DNA of 64,000 bases, taken from Acidimicrobiaceae bacterium. GTDB lineage: Bacteria > Actinomycetota > Acidimicrobiia > Acidimicrobiales > Ilumatobacteraceae. Positions 1 to 9,554 of the stretch are shown piece after piece. The stretch covers positions 1-64,000 of the forward strand of contig CANFIM010000004.1 of assembly GCA_947447175.1 (NCBI GenBank). The letters run 5' to 3'. The notes under the pieces were generated by a model. That model saw nothing but the letters and a program-made list of their open reading frames with translations, had not been told where the DNA came from and made no database searches. The translations under genes and the position numbers were made by a program. The first letter of the stretch is position 1. Each line of letters starts with the position of its first letter.

Positions 1-233
1 CGCATGAGGCGGCTCTTGCGACGAGCAGCTGCGTTTGCATGAATGATGCCCTTAGAGGCAGCCATGTCGATGCGCTTGACAGCGAGACGAAGAGCTTCAG
101 CGCCCTCGGGTGTGCCAGCAGCTGACTGTGCAGTGCGGACGCGTGTACGCAACTCGCTCTTGATCGCTTTGTTGCGATCGGCGGACTTTGCGTTGGTAAG
201 AATGCGCTTCTTTTGGCTCTTGATATTTGCCAT
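1..233 (-). CDS. rpsT: 30S ribosomal protein S20, partial (3' end outside window)
   Basis: The reverse strand from the ATG at 233 reads MANIKSQKKRILTNAKSADR, the typical start of S20, and continues with a lysine- and arginine-rich helical sequence for 77 codons before the window edge. S20 binds 16S rRNA early in small-subunit assembly. It is divergent from lepA, an arrangement common in bacteria. No Shine-Dalgarno sequence precedes the ATG. A TAGTCT hexamer (247-242 on this strand) lies 8 bases upstream, so the mRNA probably has a leader of only a base or two. The ORF track lists only shadows here because the gene runs off the edge. Confidence 0.93.
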   Translation of the reverse strand, partial: MANIKSQKKRILTNAKSADRNKAIKSELRTRVRTAQSAAGTPEGAEALRLAVKRIDMAASKGIIHANAAARRKSRLM

Positions 234-298
234 GAGGGACAAGACTATCGGCGTACGCCCCCGTCCCCAACCGCCGACAGATAGGCTTCTTCTCGCTC

Positions 299-2083
299 AT
301 GGAACTGTCCAAAATCCGAAATTTTTCGATCATTGCCCATATTGATCACGGCAAGTCGACCCTTTCGGACCGCATTTTGGAAATGACCGGCGCCGTGCAG
401 GCCCGAGACATGAAAGCCCAGTATCTCGATTCCATGGATCTAGAGCGCGAGCGTGGCATCACTATCAAGGCGCAAAACGTGCGAGTGGGCTGGAAGGGCT
501 ATACCTACCACCTCATTGATACCCCTGGTCACGTCGACTTTGGCTACGAAGTCAGCCGTTCGCTGGCCGCCTGTGAAGGCGTGGTGCTGGTGGTGGACGC
601 CGCTCAGGGCATTGAAGCGCAAACTCTTGCTAACTGTTACTTGGCGCTCGAAAACAATCTGGAAATTGTGGCCGTGCTGAACAAGATCGATCTTCCTGCC
701 GCCGACCCCGACCGCTACGCCGCTGAGATCGAAAACATCTTGGGTATTCCTGCGGAAGAGATCTTGCGTATCTCGGCAAAAACAGGCGAAGGTGTTCCTG
801 AACTTCTTGATGCCATCGCCGAACGCATTCCTGCACCAACGGGCGATGCAGATGCACCGTTGCAAGCACTCATTTTTGACTCACAGTTTGACCAATATCG
901 TGGAGTTGTCTCCAGCGTTCGCGTGATGAACGGGCGACTCACTACTGGCAGCCGCTTGTTGTTCATGCAAGCCCGCGCTACGCACGACATCATCGAAATT
1001 GGTGCACGTTCTCCGGGCACCACACCAATGCCAGATCTTGGTCCAGGAGAAGTGGGTTACCTCATTGCAGGCATCAAAGATGTTGCTGAGGCTCGAAGCG
1101 GTGAAACTGTTACCACCTTTGCTTCGCCGGCATCAGAACCTCTTGCTGGCTATCGCGATCCGAAGGCCATGGTGTTCTGTGGTTTGTATCCCATCGATGG
1201 TGACGACTTTGAAAACCTGCGTGAGAGTCTTGAGAAACTAAAACTCAACGACGCGTCCATTACGTACGAGCCTGAATCATCAGGTGCGCTCGGGTTTGGC
1301 TTTCGCTGCGGGTTCCTTGGCTTGTTGCACATGGAAATTGTGAAAGAACGACTTGAGCGCGAATTCAACCTTGCCCTCATTGCTACTGCTCCGTCCGTGG
1401 CGTATCGCGTCACCAAAACCGACGGTGAAGTTCTCATTGTGGAGAACCCGGCAGATCTTCCGCCTACTCAAAACATCAATTTCATTGAAGAGCCATTCTT
1501 CAAGGTGAGCATCATTACGCCGAAGGATTACACGGGCACACTCATGGAGCTGTGTCAGTCGCGTCGTGGCGAGATGGTGAAGTTGGAATACTTGTCGCCC
1601 GAGCGTGTGGAATTGCACTATCTCATTCCGCTTGCTGAAGTTGTTGTTGACTTCTTTGATCAAATGAAGAGTCGCACACAGGGTTACGCAAGTCTCGACT
1701 ACGAACTTGATGGGTATCGCCCCAGCAATCTTGTATTGGTCGACATTCTTCTCAATGCCATTGCAGCCGATGCTTTCAGCACCATCGTGCACAGAGACAA
1801 GGCATTTGATTACGGCCGTCGCATGTGCGAGAAACTGCGCGAACTTATTCCGCGCCAAATGTTCGATGTGCCCATTCAGGCAGCCATCGGCGGCAAAGTC
1901 ATTGCTCGCGAAACTGTGAAGGCCAAGCGCAAAGACGTGTTGGCCAAGTGTTACGGCGGCGATATCACTCGTAAGCGCAAACTTCTGGAAAAGCAGAAGG
2001 AAGGCAAAAAGAAGATGAAAGCAATTGGTCGCGTTGAAGTGCCCGGTGACGTTTTCATTAGTGCCTTGAAACTGGACGACTGA
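299..2083 (+). CDS. lepA: Elongation factor 4 (back-translocating ribosomal GTPase LepA)
   Basis: Full-length 594-residue LepA. The GTPase motifs are clear: AHIDHGKS at residues 13-20 (P-loop), DTPGHVDF (G3) and NKID (G4). These are followed by EF-G-like domains and the LepA-specific C-terminus, which ends in a lysine-rich stretch. LepA binds ribosomes and promotes back-translocation or initiation-complex maturation, especially under ionic stress (family knowledge). The start is set by the conserved beginning [20 protein letters not shown]. There is no good ribosome-binding site. A TAGGCT hexamer lies 11 bases upstream, so a very short leader is likely. The stop codon shares its last base with the ATG of the downstream MFS gene. 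Confidence 0.97.
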   Translation: MELSKIRNFSIIAHIDHGKSTLSDRILEMTGAVQARDMKAQYLDSMDLERERGITIKAQNVRVGWKGYTYHLIDTPGHVDFGYEVSRSLAACEGVVLVVDAAQGIEAQTLANCYLALENNLEIVAVLNKIDLPAADPDRYAAEIENILGIPAEEILRISAKTGEGVPELLDAIAERIPAPTGDADAPLQALIFDSQFDQYRGVVSSVRVMNGRLTTGSRLLFMQARATHDIIEIGARSPGTTPMPDLGPGEVGYLIAGIKDVAEARSGETVTTFASPASEPLAGYRDPKAMVFCGLYPIDGDDFENLRESLEKLKLNDASITYEPESSGALGFGFRCGFLGLLHMEIVKERLEREFNLALIATAPSVAYRVTKTDGEVLIVENPADLPPTQNINFIEEPFFKVSIITPKDYTGTLMELCQSRRGEMVKLEYLSPERVELHYLIPLAEVVVDFFDQMKSRTQGYASLDYELDGYRPSNLVLVDILLNAIAADAFSTIVHRDKAFDYGRRMCEKLRELIPRQMFDVPIQAAIGGKVIARETVKAKRKDVLAKCYGGDITRKRKLLEKQKEGKKKMKAIGRVEVPGDVFISALKLDD

Positions 2084-3300
2084 TGTCTGAAGAGGCGGTT
2101 GGTGAGAAGGGAAGTGCTTTCCGTTCTTTACGCGCCCGCAACATGCGTATCTACATGGGGGGTTTATTGCTCTCCAATGTGGGCACATGGCTGCAGTTCA
2201 CTGCAACATCTCTGTTGATCTACCGCATTCACAACAAAGCAACTGATGCGGGGCTGAATGCCATGTTCCAGTTTCTGCCCATGTTGCTTCTGGGTGCATG
2301 GGCAGGAGGGTTGGCCGACCGATTCGATCGACGTAAAGTCACCATCTGCACGCAATCAGCATTGGGACTTCAAGCTGTTTTATTGGCGGTGGTTGATGCC
2401 ACCGGTCATGCAACATTGCCCGCGGTGTACACGCTTTCACTCATCCTCGGAATCGCCAATGCCATCGACAACCCTGCACGTCGCGGCTTAGTCACCGAGC
2501 TTGTACCTGCACACGAGATTTCCAATGCAATGTCGCTGAACACCACAGTGATGACCGGGTCTCGCATTGTGGGGCCCGCATTGGCGGCTGCACTGATTGG
2601 GCCTTTAGGTACGGCATGGCTCTTCAGCATGAATGCCGTGTCCTATCTCGCAGTACTTGCATCGCTCTTCATGTTGCGCACCTCAGAGATGCTTCCAAAA
2701 GCGCCTGCTTCACGCTCTGGAAAACCAGTGCGCGAAGGGCTCATGTTTGTGTGGAGAGATCGTTACCTGCGAAACATCTTCATTGTGTTCACAGTTGCCA
2801 GCACCTTTGCGTTCAACTACAGCACAGTGCTTCCGAAAATGAGTGACAAGTTATGGCATGAACCCAATGGATATGCCATCTTGTTGACTGTCACCAGTAT
2901 CGGCAGTGTTGTTGGGGCCATTTCAAATGCGCGATACCGCGTGATGACAGTGCGCCGATTCACAATGGGAAGCATTGTGTTGTCGGTCGCGTGTCTCATC
3001 TTGCCGTTCGCACCGAACTTTACTGTCGCTTGCTTGTTCGCTCTCCCTCTGGGAATTGGCGGAACGGGATTCATGACTGCAATGACGGGAGTCATGCAAC
3101 AACGCACTCCACCTGAAATGCGAAGCCGAATGATGGCGCTTCAGTCTGTGGCGTTCCTTGGGTCTACCCCAATCGGTGGTCCCATCACTGGCTGGATAGG
3201 CGACAACATCGGAGTGCATATGTCAATGATGTACGGCGGAGTTCTTACGCTTCTCGTTGTGCCATTGTTGCGGGGCCTTGACAAAGAGGTTGAAAAATGA
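2083..3300 (+). CDS. MFS transporter (MFS_3/enterobactin-exporter-like family)
   Basis: 405-residue membrane protein with about 12 hydrophobic segments. The loop motif GGLADRFDRRKV after the second membrane segment is the classical MFS signature A. Overall form resembles the MFS_3 group of exporters, which includes EntS-like siderophore exporters. The substrate cannot be read from sequence. The start overlaps the lepA stop by one base (TGATG), and its own stop overlaps the photolyase start by four bases, so translation is probably coupled along lepA-MFS-phr. A second protein of the same family lies at 35286-36554. Confidence 0.85.
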   Translation: MSEEAVGEKGSAFRSLRARNMRIYMGGLLLSNVGTWLQFTATSLLIYRIHNKATDAGLNAMFQFLPMLLLGAWAGGLADRFDRRKVTICTQSALGLQAVLLAVVDATGHATLPAVYTLSLILGIANAIDNPARRGLVTELVPAHEISNAMSLNTTVMTGSRIVGPALAAALIGPLGTAWLFSMNAVSYLAVLASLFMLRTSEMLPKAPASRSGKPVREGLMFVWRDRYLRNIFIVFTVASTFAFNYSTVLPKMSDKLWHEPNGYAILLTVTSIGSVVGAISNARYRVMTVRRFTMGSIVLSVACLILPFAPNFTVACLFALPLGIGGTGFMTAMTGVMQQRTPPEMRSRMMALQSVAFLGSTPIGGPITGWIGDNIGVHMSMMYGGVLTLLVVPLLRGLDKEVEK

Positions 3301-4646
3301 CCGTTGCCGTGTGGTGGGTACGTCGAGACATTCGACTTGCTGACAATAAAGCTCTGCAATCTGCAGCTTCAATTGGGAAAGTTGTGCCGCTGTTTGTGTG
3401 GGATGAAAATCTGCTGGCAACTGCAGGAGACCGTCGCAAGGATTTTCTCTATCAGGCATTGCACTCGCTTGATAACTCCGTGAATCGCGCACTGATTTAT
3501 CGAGAAGGACCAGTTGCTGATGCCGTAGTGGAGTTTTGTCGTCTTGTAGGCGCAGACACCGTGCACATCACTGAAGATTTCGGACCATATGGTCGCAAAC
3601 GTGATGCTGCAGTGGAGGCTGCTCTCGTTGCAGACGGGCGCAGGCTGGTGCGCGCCGATACGCCGTACGTGATTGCACCAGGAACTGTGCGCAAAGACGA
3701 TGGCACTGCGTTGAAAGTGTTTACGCCGTTTTACAAACGATGGCTGAATCATGAGTGGACATCGGCAACGGAAACCAATGTGGAGTTTGCAGACTTCCGC
3801 GATCTATGTGCTGGGCCAAAGAAGAAGGCAGACGAGGGCTGGTCGGCAAATGCGCCCGTTGGTGAGCATCTTGCGATGGATCGATTCAATGAATGGTCGC
3901 ACCGTGCGATCGACGAGTACAAGGATGCACGAAACAATCCGGGAGTGGATGGCACATCCATGTTGTCGCCGTATTTGAAATTCGGCATCGTGCATCCACG
4001 CCAATTACTGCAACGGCTCACAGGTACGCCTGGCTCTGATGTTTTTCGTTCGGAAATCGCATGGCGTGAGTTCTACGCCGATGTGTTGTTCCATCAGCCC
4101 GATACAACGTGGAAAAACTTGCAACCAAAGATGGATGCCCTTCCCGTTGATACTGATGAACTGGCACAAGAACGATTTGCTCAATTCTGTGAAGGCAAGA
4201 CCGGGTATCCCATTGTTGATGCCGGTATTCGACAATTGCTAGGCACAGGGTGGATGCACAACAGAGTGCGCATGATTGTGGCCAGTTTCCTTGTGAAAGA
4301 TTTGCATCTTCCGTGGCAATGGGGAGCACAGTTCTTTATGGAACACCTGCTTGATGCCGATATTGCATCTAATGCACACGGATGGCAATGGACCGCTGGC
4401 ACCGGCACCGATGCCTCTCCGTTCTTTCGAGTGTTTAATCCCACGGGTCAGAGTGAAAAATTTGACCCTGAGGGCGACTATTTGCGTCGATGGGTTCCTG
4501 AAATCGCTCACCTTGATAACAAAAGCATTCATGCACCGTGGGAATTGGGCCTTCTGGCTCCCAGTGACTATCCCGAACCCATCGTGGATCATGCGGTTGA
4601 ACGGAATGAGGCGTTAGCCCGTTACAAAGCCGTCAGCGGAAAGTAA
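3297..4646 (+). CDS. phr: Deoxyribodipyrimidine photo-lyase (cryptochrome/photolyase family)
   Basis: 449 residues with an N-terminal antenna-binding alpha/beta domain (VWWVRRDIRLADN) and a C-terminal FAD-binding domain. The latter carries DADIASNAHGWQWTAGTGTD, FFRVFNPTGQSEKFDP and GDYLRRWVPE, which are hallmarks of class I CPD photolyases. It repairs cyclobutane pyrimidine dimers in DNA using blue light. Its presence suggests a sunlit habitat. It overlaps the preceding MFS gene by ATGA. A cryptochrome-like role cannot be ruled out, but the conserved flavin-pocket sequence favours repair. Confidence 0.93.
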   Translation: MTVAVWWVRRDIRLADNKALQSAASIGKVVPLFVWDENLLATAGDRRKDFLYQALHSLDNSVNRALIYREGPVADAVVEFCRLVGADTVHITEDFGPYGRKRDAAVEAALVADGRRLVRADTPYVIAPGTVRKDDGTALKVFTPFYKRWLNHEWTSATETNVEFADFRDLCAGPKKKADEGWSANAPVGEHLAMDRFNEWSHRAIDEYKDARNNPGVDGTSMLSPYLKFGIVHPRQLLQRLTGTPGSDVFRSEIAWREFYADVLFHQPDTTWKNLQPKMDALPVDTDELAQERFAQFCEGKTGYPIVDAGIRQLLGTGWMHNRVRMIVASFLVKDLHLPWQWGAQFFMEHLLDADIASNAHGWQWTAGTGTDASPFFRVFNPTGQSEKFDPEGDYLRRWVPEIAHLDNKSIHAPWELGLLAPSDYPEPIVDHAVERNEALARYKAVSGK

Positions 4647-4658
4647 AATTTCCGAATC

Positions 4659-5660
4659 ATGCTCGACGAACGCAAGACCGCCATTCTCCGCGCCGTAGTG
4701 CAGGAATACGTTGCAACGGGCCAGCCTGTTGGCTCTGGTCACATTGCTAATTTGCCGTCGGTCACGGTGTCGCCTGCAACAGTGCGCAATGAATTGGTGG
4801 CGCTTGAGCAAGAGGGCTATCTCGCACAGCCGCACACGTCTGCCGGACGTATTCCTACAGACAAGGGGTACCGACACTTTGTCGACTCCATCACGCCCCA
4901 AGGTCGCTTGCCTGAAGATGAAGCCACACAGATTGGTCAGTTCTTTCAGTCAGCTCACGGCCGCTTAGAAGATCTGCTTCGTCACACCACCACGTTGCTG
5001 GCCAACGTCACTCATCACACCGCAGTAGTAGTGGGCCCTGAAGTAGAAACCACCACCGTTCGTGCGGTGCACATCAGTCGTGTCACATCACGTACAGCAA
5101 CAGTTGTTGTGGTGTTGTCTAACCACAACGTAGAAAACGAAACCATTCAGATTTCTGAAGACATCACCGATGTGCACATTGCAGATGCTGTTGCCCATCT
5201 CTCAAAAGTGGTGGTGGGTCATTCGCTGAGCGATATTGAATCCGTGCCTTCAACGAACGATGCACATCTCGATGCTGTGTGTTTCGCAACTGCCAGCGCT
5301 TTGGCACGTCATCGCAAGGACAAGCCAGTATTTGTTGGTGGAGCAGCGTCGCTTGCCAATGCATTTGATGCTGTTGATGTGGTCCGTGATGTACTGGCCA
5401 CAATCGAACAACAATTTGTTGTTGTTACGTTGTTGCAAGATCTCCTTGACCGCGGACTTTCCGTGGCCATTGGCGCAGAACACGGAATCCAACCACTTTC
5501 TGCGTGCTCGGTCATCGTGGCGCCAGTAGTGGCAGATGGGGAAACAATCGGGTCGGTAGGTGTTCTCGGCCCCACACGCATGGATTATCCGCAGGCGCTG
5601 AATACCGTAGAAGTGGTGAGCGAACAGTTGGGTCGACATATTGCAGAGGGTGCAGCATGA
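4659..5660 (+). CDS. hrcA: Heat-inducible transcription repressor HrcA
   Basis: 333 residues. The N-terminal winged helix begins [20 protein letters not shown] and includes [18 protein letters not shown] and [12 protein letters not shown], which are HrcA landmarks. A GAF-like domain ending in [15 protein letters not shown] follows. HrcA represses chaperone operons at CIRCE sites and is refolded by GroEL. The gene overlaps dnaJ by ATGA, as in many hrcA-dnaJ operons. TAAAAT lies 9 bases before the ATG, so the leader is very short. I looked for a CIRCE element (TTAGCACTC-N9-GAGTGCTAA) upstream and saw none, so autoregulation here is not supported by sequence. Confidence 0.96.
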   Translation: MLDERKTAILRAVVQEYVATGQPVGSGHIANLPSVTVSPATVRNELVALEQEGYLAQPHTSAGRIPTDKGYRHFVDSITPQGRLPEDEATQIGQFFQSAHGRLEDLLRHTTTLLANVTHHTAVVVGPEVETTTVRAVHISRVTSRTATVVVVLSNHNVENETIQISEDITDVHIADAVAHLSKVVVGHSLSDIESVPSTNDAHLDAVCFATASALARHRKDKPVFVGGAASLANAFDAVDVVRDVLATIEQQFVVVTLLQDLLDRGLSVAIGAEHGIQPLSACSVIVAPVVADGETIGSVGVLGPTRMDYPQALNTVEVVSEQLGRHIAEGAA

Positions 5661-6772
5661 GCGCCGACTTCTACGAACTTCTTGGCGTTTCGCGTAACGC
5701 AAATGCAGACGAGATCAAAAAGGCGTATCGCAAGAAAGCTCGCGAACTGCATCCTGATGCAAACCCCGATAACCCGGCCGCTGAAGATCAATTCAAAGAA
5801 GTCAGTCGTGCATATGAAGTGTTGTCAGATGCCGATGCACGCTCTCGCTACGACCGGTTTGGTGAACAAGGTCTAGGTGGCGCAGGTGGCGGCGGAGATC
5901 CATTTGGTGGCGGCGGTTTCGGCGATATTTTCGAAGCATTCTTCGGCGGCAACGGCTTTGGTGGCCAGCGTCAACAAGCTGGCCCACCGCGTGGACAAGA
6001 CCTTGAAGTCACCGCACGTCTCGACTTGCCAGGTGTCATGTTTGGCACACAAATCACTGTCGATGTCAATACAGCCATCACATGTATTGGGTGTGATGGT
6101 TCTGGTGCTGCTGAAGGCACTGAGCCTGTTACGTGTTCCGAATGTTCTGGTTCTGGGCAAGTACGTCGAGTACGCCAAAGCCTGTTGGGTCAAATGGTGA
6201 CCACTGGTCCATGTGGACGTTGTGGAGGCATGGGACAAGTCATTGTGACGCCTTGCGTTACATGTTCAGGTGAAGGACGCCGTTCTTCTCGTGAGTCCTA
6301 CACCGTGGATGTGCCAGCAGGTATTCGCACCGGACAAACGTTGCGCCTCTCTGGGCGTGGTGCAGTAGGCCCACGTGGTGGCGAAGCAGGCGATCTCTAC
6401 GTGCACGTTGCTGTTGCGCAGCATAAAGACTTCGTTCGTGAGGAAGACGACCTCATTTACAACATGGCGCTTTCCATCTCGCAAGCAGCTCTTGGTGTAC
6501 ATACAGTTCTTGAAGCTCTCGATGGCGAACTTGATTTAGTGGTGCCCGCAGGCACTCAACATGGGCGCGAGTTTGTGGCAAAAGGTCGCGGAGTTCCTCA
6601 CGTCAACGGGCGCGGCAGAGGAAATCTTCGCGTACGTGTTGCAGTATCAGTACCCACCAAGTTGAGCGACGAACAAGAAGAGTTGTTGCGAAAGCTTGCA
6701 GAGTTGTCGGGTGATGAAGTTGCTTCAACTGATAAGAAACTGTTTTCACGCATTAAGTCGGCTTTCTCGTGA
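5657..6772 (+). CDS. dnaJ: Chaperone protein DnaJ
   Basis: 371 residues from the ATG at 5657. The ORF track extends upstream to 5504, but that part is hrcA read in another frame. It has an N-terminal J domain with the HPD tripeptide, a long glycine-rich G/F region, then four zinc-binding CxxCxGxG repeats ([32 protein letters not shown]) and the C-terminal substrate-binding domains. It is a co-chaperone that stimulates DnaK ATPase. It sits in an overlapping hrcA-dnaJ-rsmE unit. dnaK and grpE are not in the window, so this could be the DnaJ2-type copy that accompanies hrcA in actinobacteria. Confidence 0.97.
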   Translation: MSADFYELLGVSRNANADEIKKAYRKKARELHPDANPDNPAAEDQFKEVSRAYEVLSDADARSRYDRFGEQGLGGAGGGGDPFGGGGFGDIFEAFFGGNGFGGQRQQAGPPRGQDLEVTARLDLPGVMFGTQITVDVNTAITCIGCDGSGAAEGTEPVTCSECSGSGQVRRVRQSLLGQMVTTGPCGRCGGMGQVIVTPCVTCSGEGRRSSRESYTVDVPAGIRTGQTLRLSGRGAVGPRGGEAGDLYVHVAVAQHKDFVREEDDLIYNMALSISQAALGVHTVLEALDGELDLVVPAGTQHGREFVAKGRGVPHVNGRGRGNLRVRVAVSVPTKLSDEQEELLRKLAELSGDEVASTDKKLFSRIKSAFS

Positions 6773-7446
6773 TTGATGCGTTGCGCCATTCCGCTGCGCA
6801 CGTATTTGTTGATTCGCCCGCATCGCCAGCGTTGTCAAAAGACGACCAGCATCATCTTGACCGCGTGCTCCGCCTCCGCAATGGCGAGTCGGTGTCATGT
6901 AGTGATGGCAAGGGCACGTGGAGTGTGTGTGAGTGGAATAGCGGAGCTCTTGTTGTTCAGGGCGAGGTGCACACCGTCTCTCGTGAAGTGCCAGAACTCA
7001 CGGTGGCAATTGCGCCAGTGAAAGGTGACCGCACAGACCTTGTGGTGGAAAAACTTGTAGAGATCGGCATCGATCACGTTGTTGTGTTGCAGCCAGTGGA
7101 GCGCAGTGTGGTGCGCTGGAATGCCAGCAAGGTTCCTCAGGTGATGCAGCGATATGAACGCATCATTCGCGCAGCAGCTATGCAGTCTCGTCGCGTGTAT
7201 CTCCCCACGCTTCGTGGCCCCATTTCTCTGGCGGAGCTTTCCGGGCCATCCGTGGCATTCGCCGAACCAGGTGGCAGTGCCACAGGTGACACCTTCACCA
7301 CATTGGTGATCGGCCCAGAGGGTGGCTTTTCTCCCGAGGAAGTAGCGACGGCACCCGCTCTTGCAGACCTAGGCCCGGCCATATTGCGGGCGGAAACAGC
7401 GGCCATGGTGGGGGCAGCCCGCATGGTCGCACACTGGCGGCGTTGA
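6769..7446 (+). CDS. rsmE: 16S rRNA (uracil-1498-N3)-methyltransferase RsmE
   Basis: 225 residues, SPOUT-class. It has an N-terminal PUA-like part (HVFVDSP..., [16 protein letters not shown]) and a C-terminal knotted methyltransferase domain with [11 protein letters not shown] and [11 protein letters not shown], which form the SAM-binding knot. It methylates U1498 of 16S rRNA in the assembled 30S subunit. The GTG start overlaps the dnaJ stop (GTGA). This hrcA-dnaJ-rsmE order is conserved in many bacteria. Confidence 0.94.
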   Translation: MIDALRHSAAHVFVDSPASPALSKDDQHHLDRVLRLRNGESVSCSDGKGTWSVCEWNSGALVVQGEVHTVSREVPELTVAIAPVKGDRTDLVVEKLVEIGIDHVVVLQPVERSVVRWNASKVPQVMQRYERIIRAAAMQSRRVYLPTLRGPISLAELSGPSVAFAEPGGSATGDTFTTLVIGPEGGFSPEEVATAPALADLGPAILRAETAAMVGAARMVAHWRR

Positions 7447-7449
7447 ATG

Positions 7450-7466
7450 CACCACACTGTGTGGTG
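7450..7466. promoter_or_regulatory. Perfect 17-bp palindrome in front of the BldD-like gene
   Basis: CACCACAC-T-GTGTGGTG is perfectly symmetrical around base 7458 and ends two bases before the BldD-like ATG. Its core ACACTGTGT fits the central part (ACnC(A/T)GnGT) of the Streptomyces BldD box, while the outer T and A of that consensus are not matched. It could be an autoregulatory operator. Alternatively, as RNA, it could form a hairpin that masks the start codon. Confidence 0.55.
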
Positions 7467-7468
7467 AC

Positions 7469-7993
7469 ATGCCTAGTTATACCGACGACGAACTTCTCAA
7501 AGATTCACCCTTCACGCACTTGGTCGGCGAGCGCTTGCGCCGCATTCGCCAGCAGAAGCAATGGTCTCTCTCTGACGTAGAAGCCAATAGCGATAGCGAA
7601 TTTAAAGCATCGGTTCTTGGCGCATATGAGCGCGGCGAACGAGCAATATCCGTGCCTCGCCTTGAGCGCCTCGCGCGCTTCTACGGAGTCAGCATTGACC
7701 AGTTATTGCCTCGCGACTCTCAACGTGAAGATGCAACGTCATCTGCAGATGGTGCTCCGAAGAAGATGCGCATCGATGTGGCGAAATTGTCCACAATGAA
7801 CGGGCCGCAGTTTGAAATGCTTGAACGTTTTCTGCGCATGATCCAAGTACAACGTCAAGACTTCAATGGCAAGGTCATCACGGTGCGCGCACACGACACT
7901 CGCGCAATTGCGGTGATGCTTGATGTTCCCGTTGATGGGGTGGGCGACAAATTAAGCGAACTGGGCTTGATTTTCGTGCCGCCTACGGCATAG
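7469..7993 (+). CDS. BldD-like XRE-family regulator with cyclic-di-GMP-type C-terminal domain
   Basis: 174 residues. Residues about 15-82 form a helix-turn-helix (HLVGERLRRIRQQKQWSLSD ... VLGAYERGERAISVPRLERL) closely patterned on Streptomyces BldD. The C-terminal part (about 100-170) aligns with the BldD ligand domain: R129-x-D131, eight residues, then R140-x-x-D143 (sequence RQDFNGKVITVRAHD). This matches the RxD-X8-RxxD signature by which BldD binds a cyclic-di-GMP tetramer. BldD represses developmental genes when dimerised by that ligand. Here the target genes are unknown. The gene follows rsmE by 22 bases that are filled by a palindrome. No GGDEF or EAL protein is encoded in the window. 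Confidence 0.85.
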   Translation: MPSYTDDELLKDSPFTHLVGERLRRIRQQKQWSLSDVEANSDSEFKASVLGAYERGERAISVPRLERLARFYGVSIDQLLPRDSQREDATSSADGAPKKMRIDVAKLSTMNGPQFEMLERFLRMIQVQRQDFNGKVITVRAHDTRAIAVMLDVPVDGVGDKLSELGLIFVPPTA

Positions 7994-8000
7994 TTCAGGT

Positions 8001-9062
8001 ATGTCTGAGTTCGGGGTATACGTTCATATCCCTTTTTGTCGTCACCGATGCGACTACTGCGCATTCGCAACATGGACCGATCGTGATCACCTCATGGAGG
8101 CGTATGTAGACGCAGTGGTGAAAGACATTGGCAACAAGGTGGCATCAGGTATGCCAGTCGCAGACACAGTGTTCTTCGGCGGTGGTACGCCCACTCGTTT
8201 AGCGCCGGATTTGCTCACTCGTATTGTGCGATCTATCCCGGTTTCGAACAATCCGGAGATCACTATCGAATGCAATCCTGATGATGTGACTGAAGAGATG
8301 ATTCATGAGTACGCATCAAGCGGAATTAATCGCATCAGCATTGGGGTGCAGTCAATGGTGCCTCATGTGCTGGAATCTCTCAATCGCACACACAACCCTG
8401 AAAACGTGGAGAAGGCAATTGCTTACGCGCGTGCAGCAGGAATTGTGTCCATCAATCTCGATCTCATTTACGGCGTACATGGTGAGTCGCTTGATGATTG
8501 GCGAGCAACATTGCAGGGCGCTTTGGCGCTGAAGCCAACACACATCTCCGCATACGGACTCACGGTTGAAGCTGGCACACCACTGGCAGAAGACCCAGCG
8601 CGCCATCCTGACGATGATGACCAAGCTGACAAATATGTGTTGGCAGATGACATGTTGGTCGCGGCGGGCATGCACAACTACGAAATTTCTAACTGGGCAT
8701 TGCCTGGTCATGAGTGCCGACACAACAAGGTGTATTGGTCGCAAGGCAACTACGAAGGTTTTGGTTGCGCCTCGCACTCACACAAAGATGGCCGGCGTTA
8801 CTGGAATGTACGCACTCCTGATCGTTACATTGCGTGCATTGCAGCAGGGGAGACCGTGGAAGCCGCAGATGAACAACTAGATGTTGTAACGCGTGCACGA
8901 GAAGCTTTAGAACTTTCACTTCGCACCACCGATGGCGTGCCAGTAGGAACACTCGATGTGGAGCCTCTTGAAGGCCTTGTGGAAGTGCAAGGAGCACGAG
9001 TGGTGCTCACACGTGAAGGACGACTCTTGGCGAACGAGGTAAGTCTTCGCCTCAAGCCATGA
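8001..9062 (+). CDS. hemW: Radical SAM protein HemW (heme chaperone; coproporphyrinogen III oxidase-like)
   Basis: 353 residues. The radical-SAM cluster motif CRHRCDYC (CxxxCxxC) lies near residue 12. It is followed by FFGGGTPTRL, the SAM-binding GGTP element, and the C-terminal HemN-like domain. HemW proteins bind heme and lack the HemN features needed for coproporphyrinogen oxidation. It has been annotated as HemN-like in many genomes. The location beside lepA, hrcA and dnaJ is the usual hemW context. No Shine-Dalgarno is seen. CATAGT lies 6 bases before the ATG, so a leaderless start is possible. Its stop overlaps the next gene by ATGA. Confidence 0.93.
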   Translation: MSEFGVYVHIPFCRHRCDYCAFATWTDRDHLMEAYVDAVVKDIGNKVASGMPVADTVFFGGGTPTRLAPDLLTRIVRSIPVSNNPEITIECNPDDVTEEMIHEYASSGINRISIGVQSMVPHVLESLNRTHNPENVEKAIAYARAAGIVSINLDLIYGVHGESLDDWRATLQGALALKPTHISAYGLTVEAGTPLAEDPARHPDDDDQADKYVLADDMLVAAGMHNYEISNWALPGHECRHNKVYWSQGNYEGFGCASHSHKDGRRYWNVRTPDRYIACIAAGETVEAADEQLDVVTRAREALELSLRTTDGVPVGTLDVEPLEGLVEVQGARVVLTREGRLLANEVSLRLKP

Positions 9063-9412
9063 TTGAACTCATTGGTGTGTACGACGCAGACGGAACAGTG
9101 TGGGGCGAGATCTCATATTGGGTTGGTGCTCGCTTCGGAGTGCGACATTGCAGTTTGTGCGACATCACTCACGGAACATTTCGTCAGAAAGCGCAGTGGA
9201 GAGAGTGTCGAGATGAATTGGGAATTGAATTCTCGACATTCCATCGAAACGATCAACCAGATGACGTGCGGATTTTCCTTAACGGAAATTATCCAGCAGT
9301 TGTTCTTCGCAACAACGATGGAGCGCTTTCGCTGCTTATGAATAAAGAGCAGATTTCTGATTGCGGGCACTCACCGGAACTGTTTTTCGCGGAGATTCAG
9401 CGTCGTTTGTAG
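9059..9412 (+). CDS. Conserved-looking hypothetical protein, 117 aa
   Basis: I do not recognise a named family with certainty. The protein begins MIELIGVYDADGTVWGEISY and has a CSLC pair at about residues 31-34 followed by DITHG, plus later WRECRDELGIEF and HRNDQP. It has no signal peptide or membrane segment, and the fold is probably mixed alpha/beta. The CxxC with nearby histidines could hold a metal or be redox active, but that is only a suggestion. It overlaps hemW by four bases (ATGA) and so is probably co-translated with it. Confidence 0.75.
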   Translation: MIELIGVYDADGTVWGEISYWVGARFGVRHCSLCDITHGTFRQKAQWRECRDELGIEFSTFHRNDQPDDVRIFLNGNYPAVVLRNNDGALSLLMNKEQISDCGHSPELFFAEIQRRL

Positions 9413-9462
9413 CCGTAGGTTTTGGCGCAGCAGCCCCGATAACATCGTTCTCGTCCCTTTTA

Positions 9463-9536
<74 letters not shown>

Positions 9537-9554
9537 CTAGTTGTATCGAAAGGC

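Noticed and set aside
1280-2188. 302-residue ORF antisense to lepA
   Set aside because: Shadow of a strongly conserved gene; composition rich in His and Cys as expected from reading the opposite strand.
4600-4660. Possible CIRCE operator before hrcA
   Set aside because: No TTAGCACTC/GAGTGCTAA inverted repeat is present in this stretch.
5504-5656. Upstream extension of DnaJ in the ORF track
   Set aside because: It lies within hrcA in another frame; the J domain begins at the ATG at 5657.
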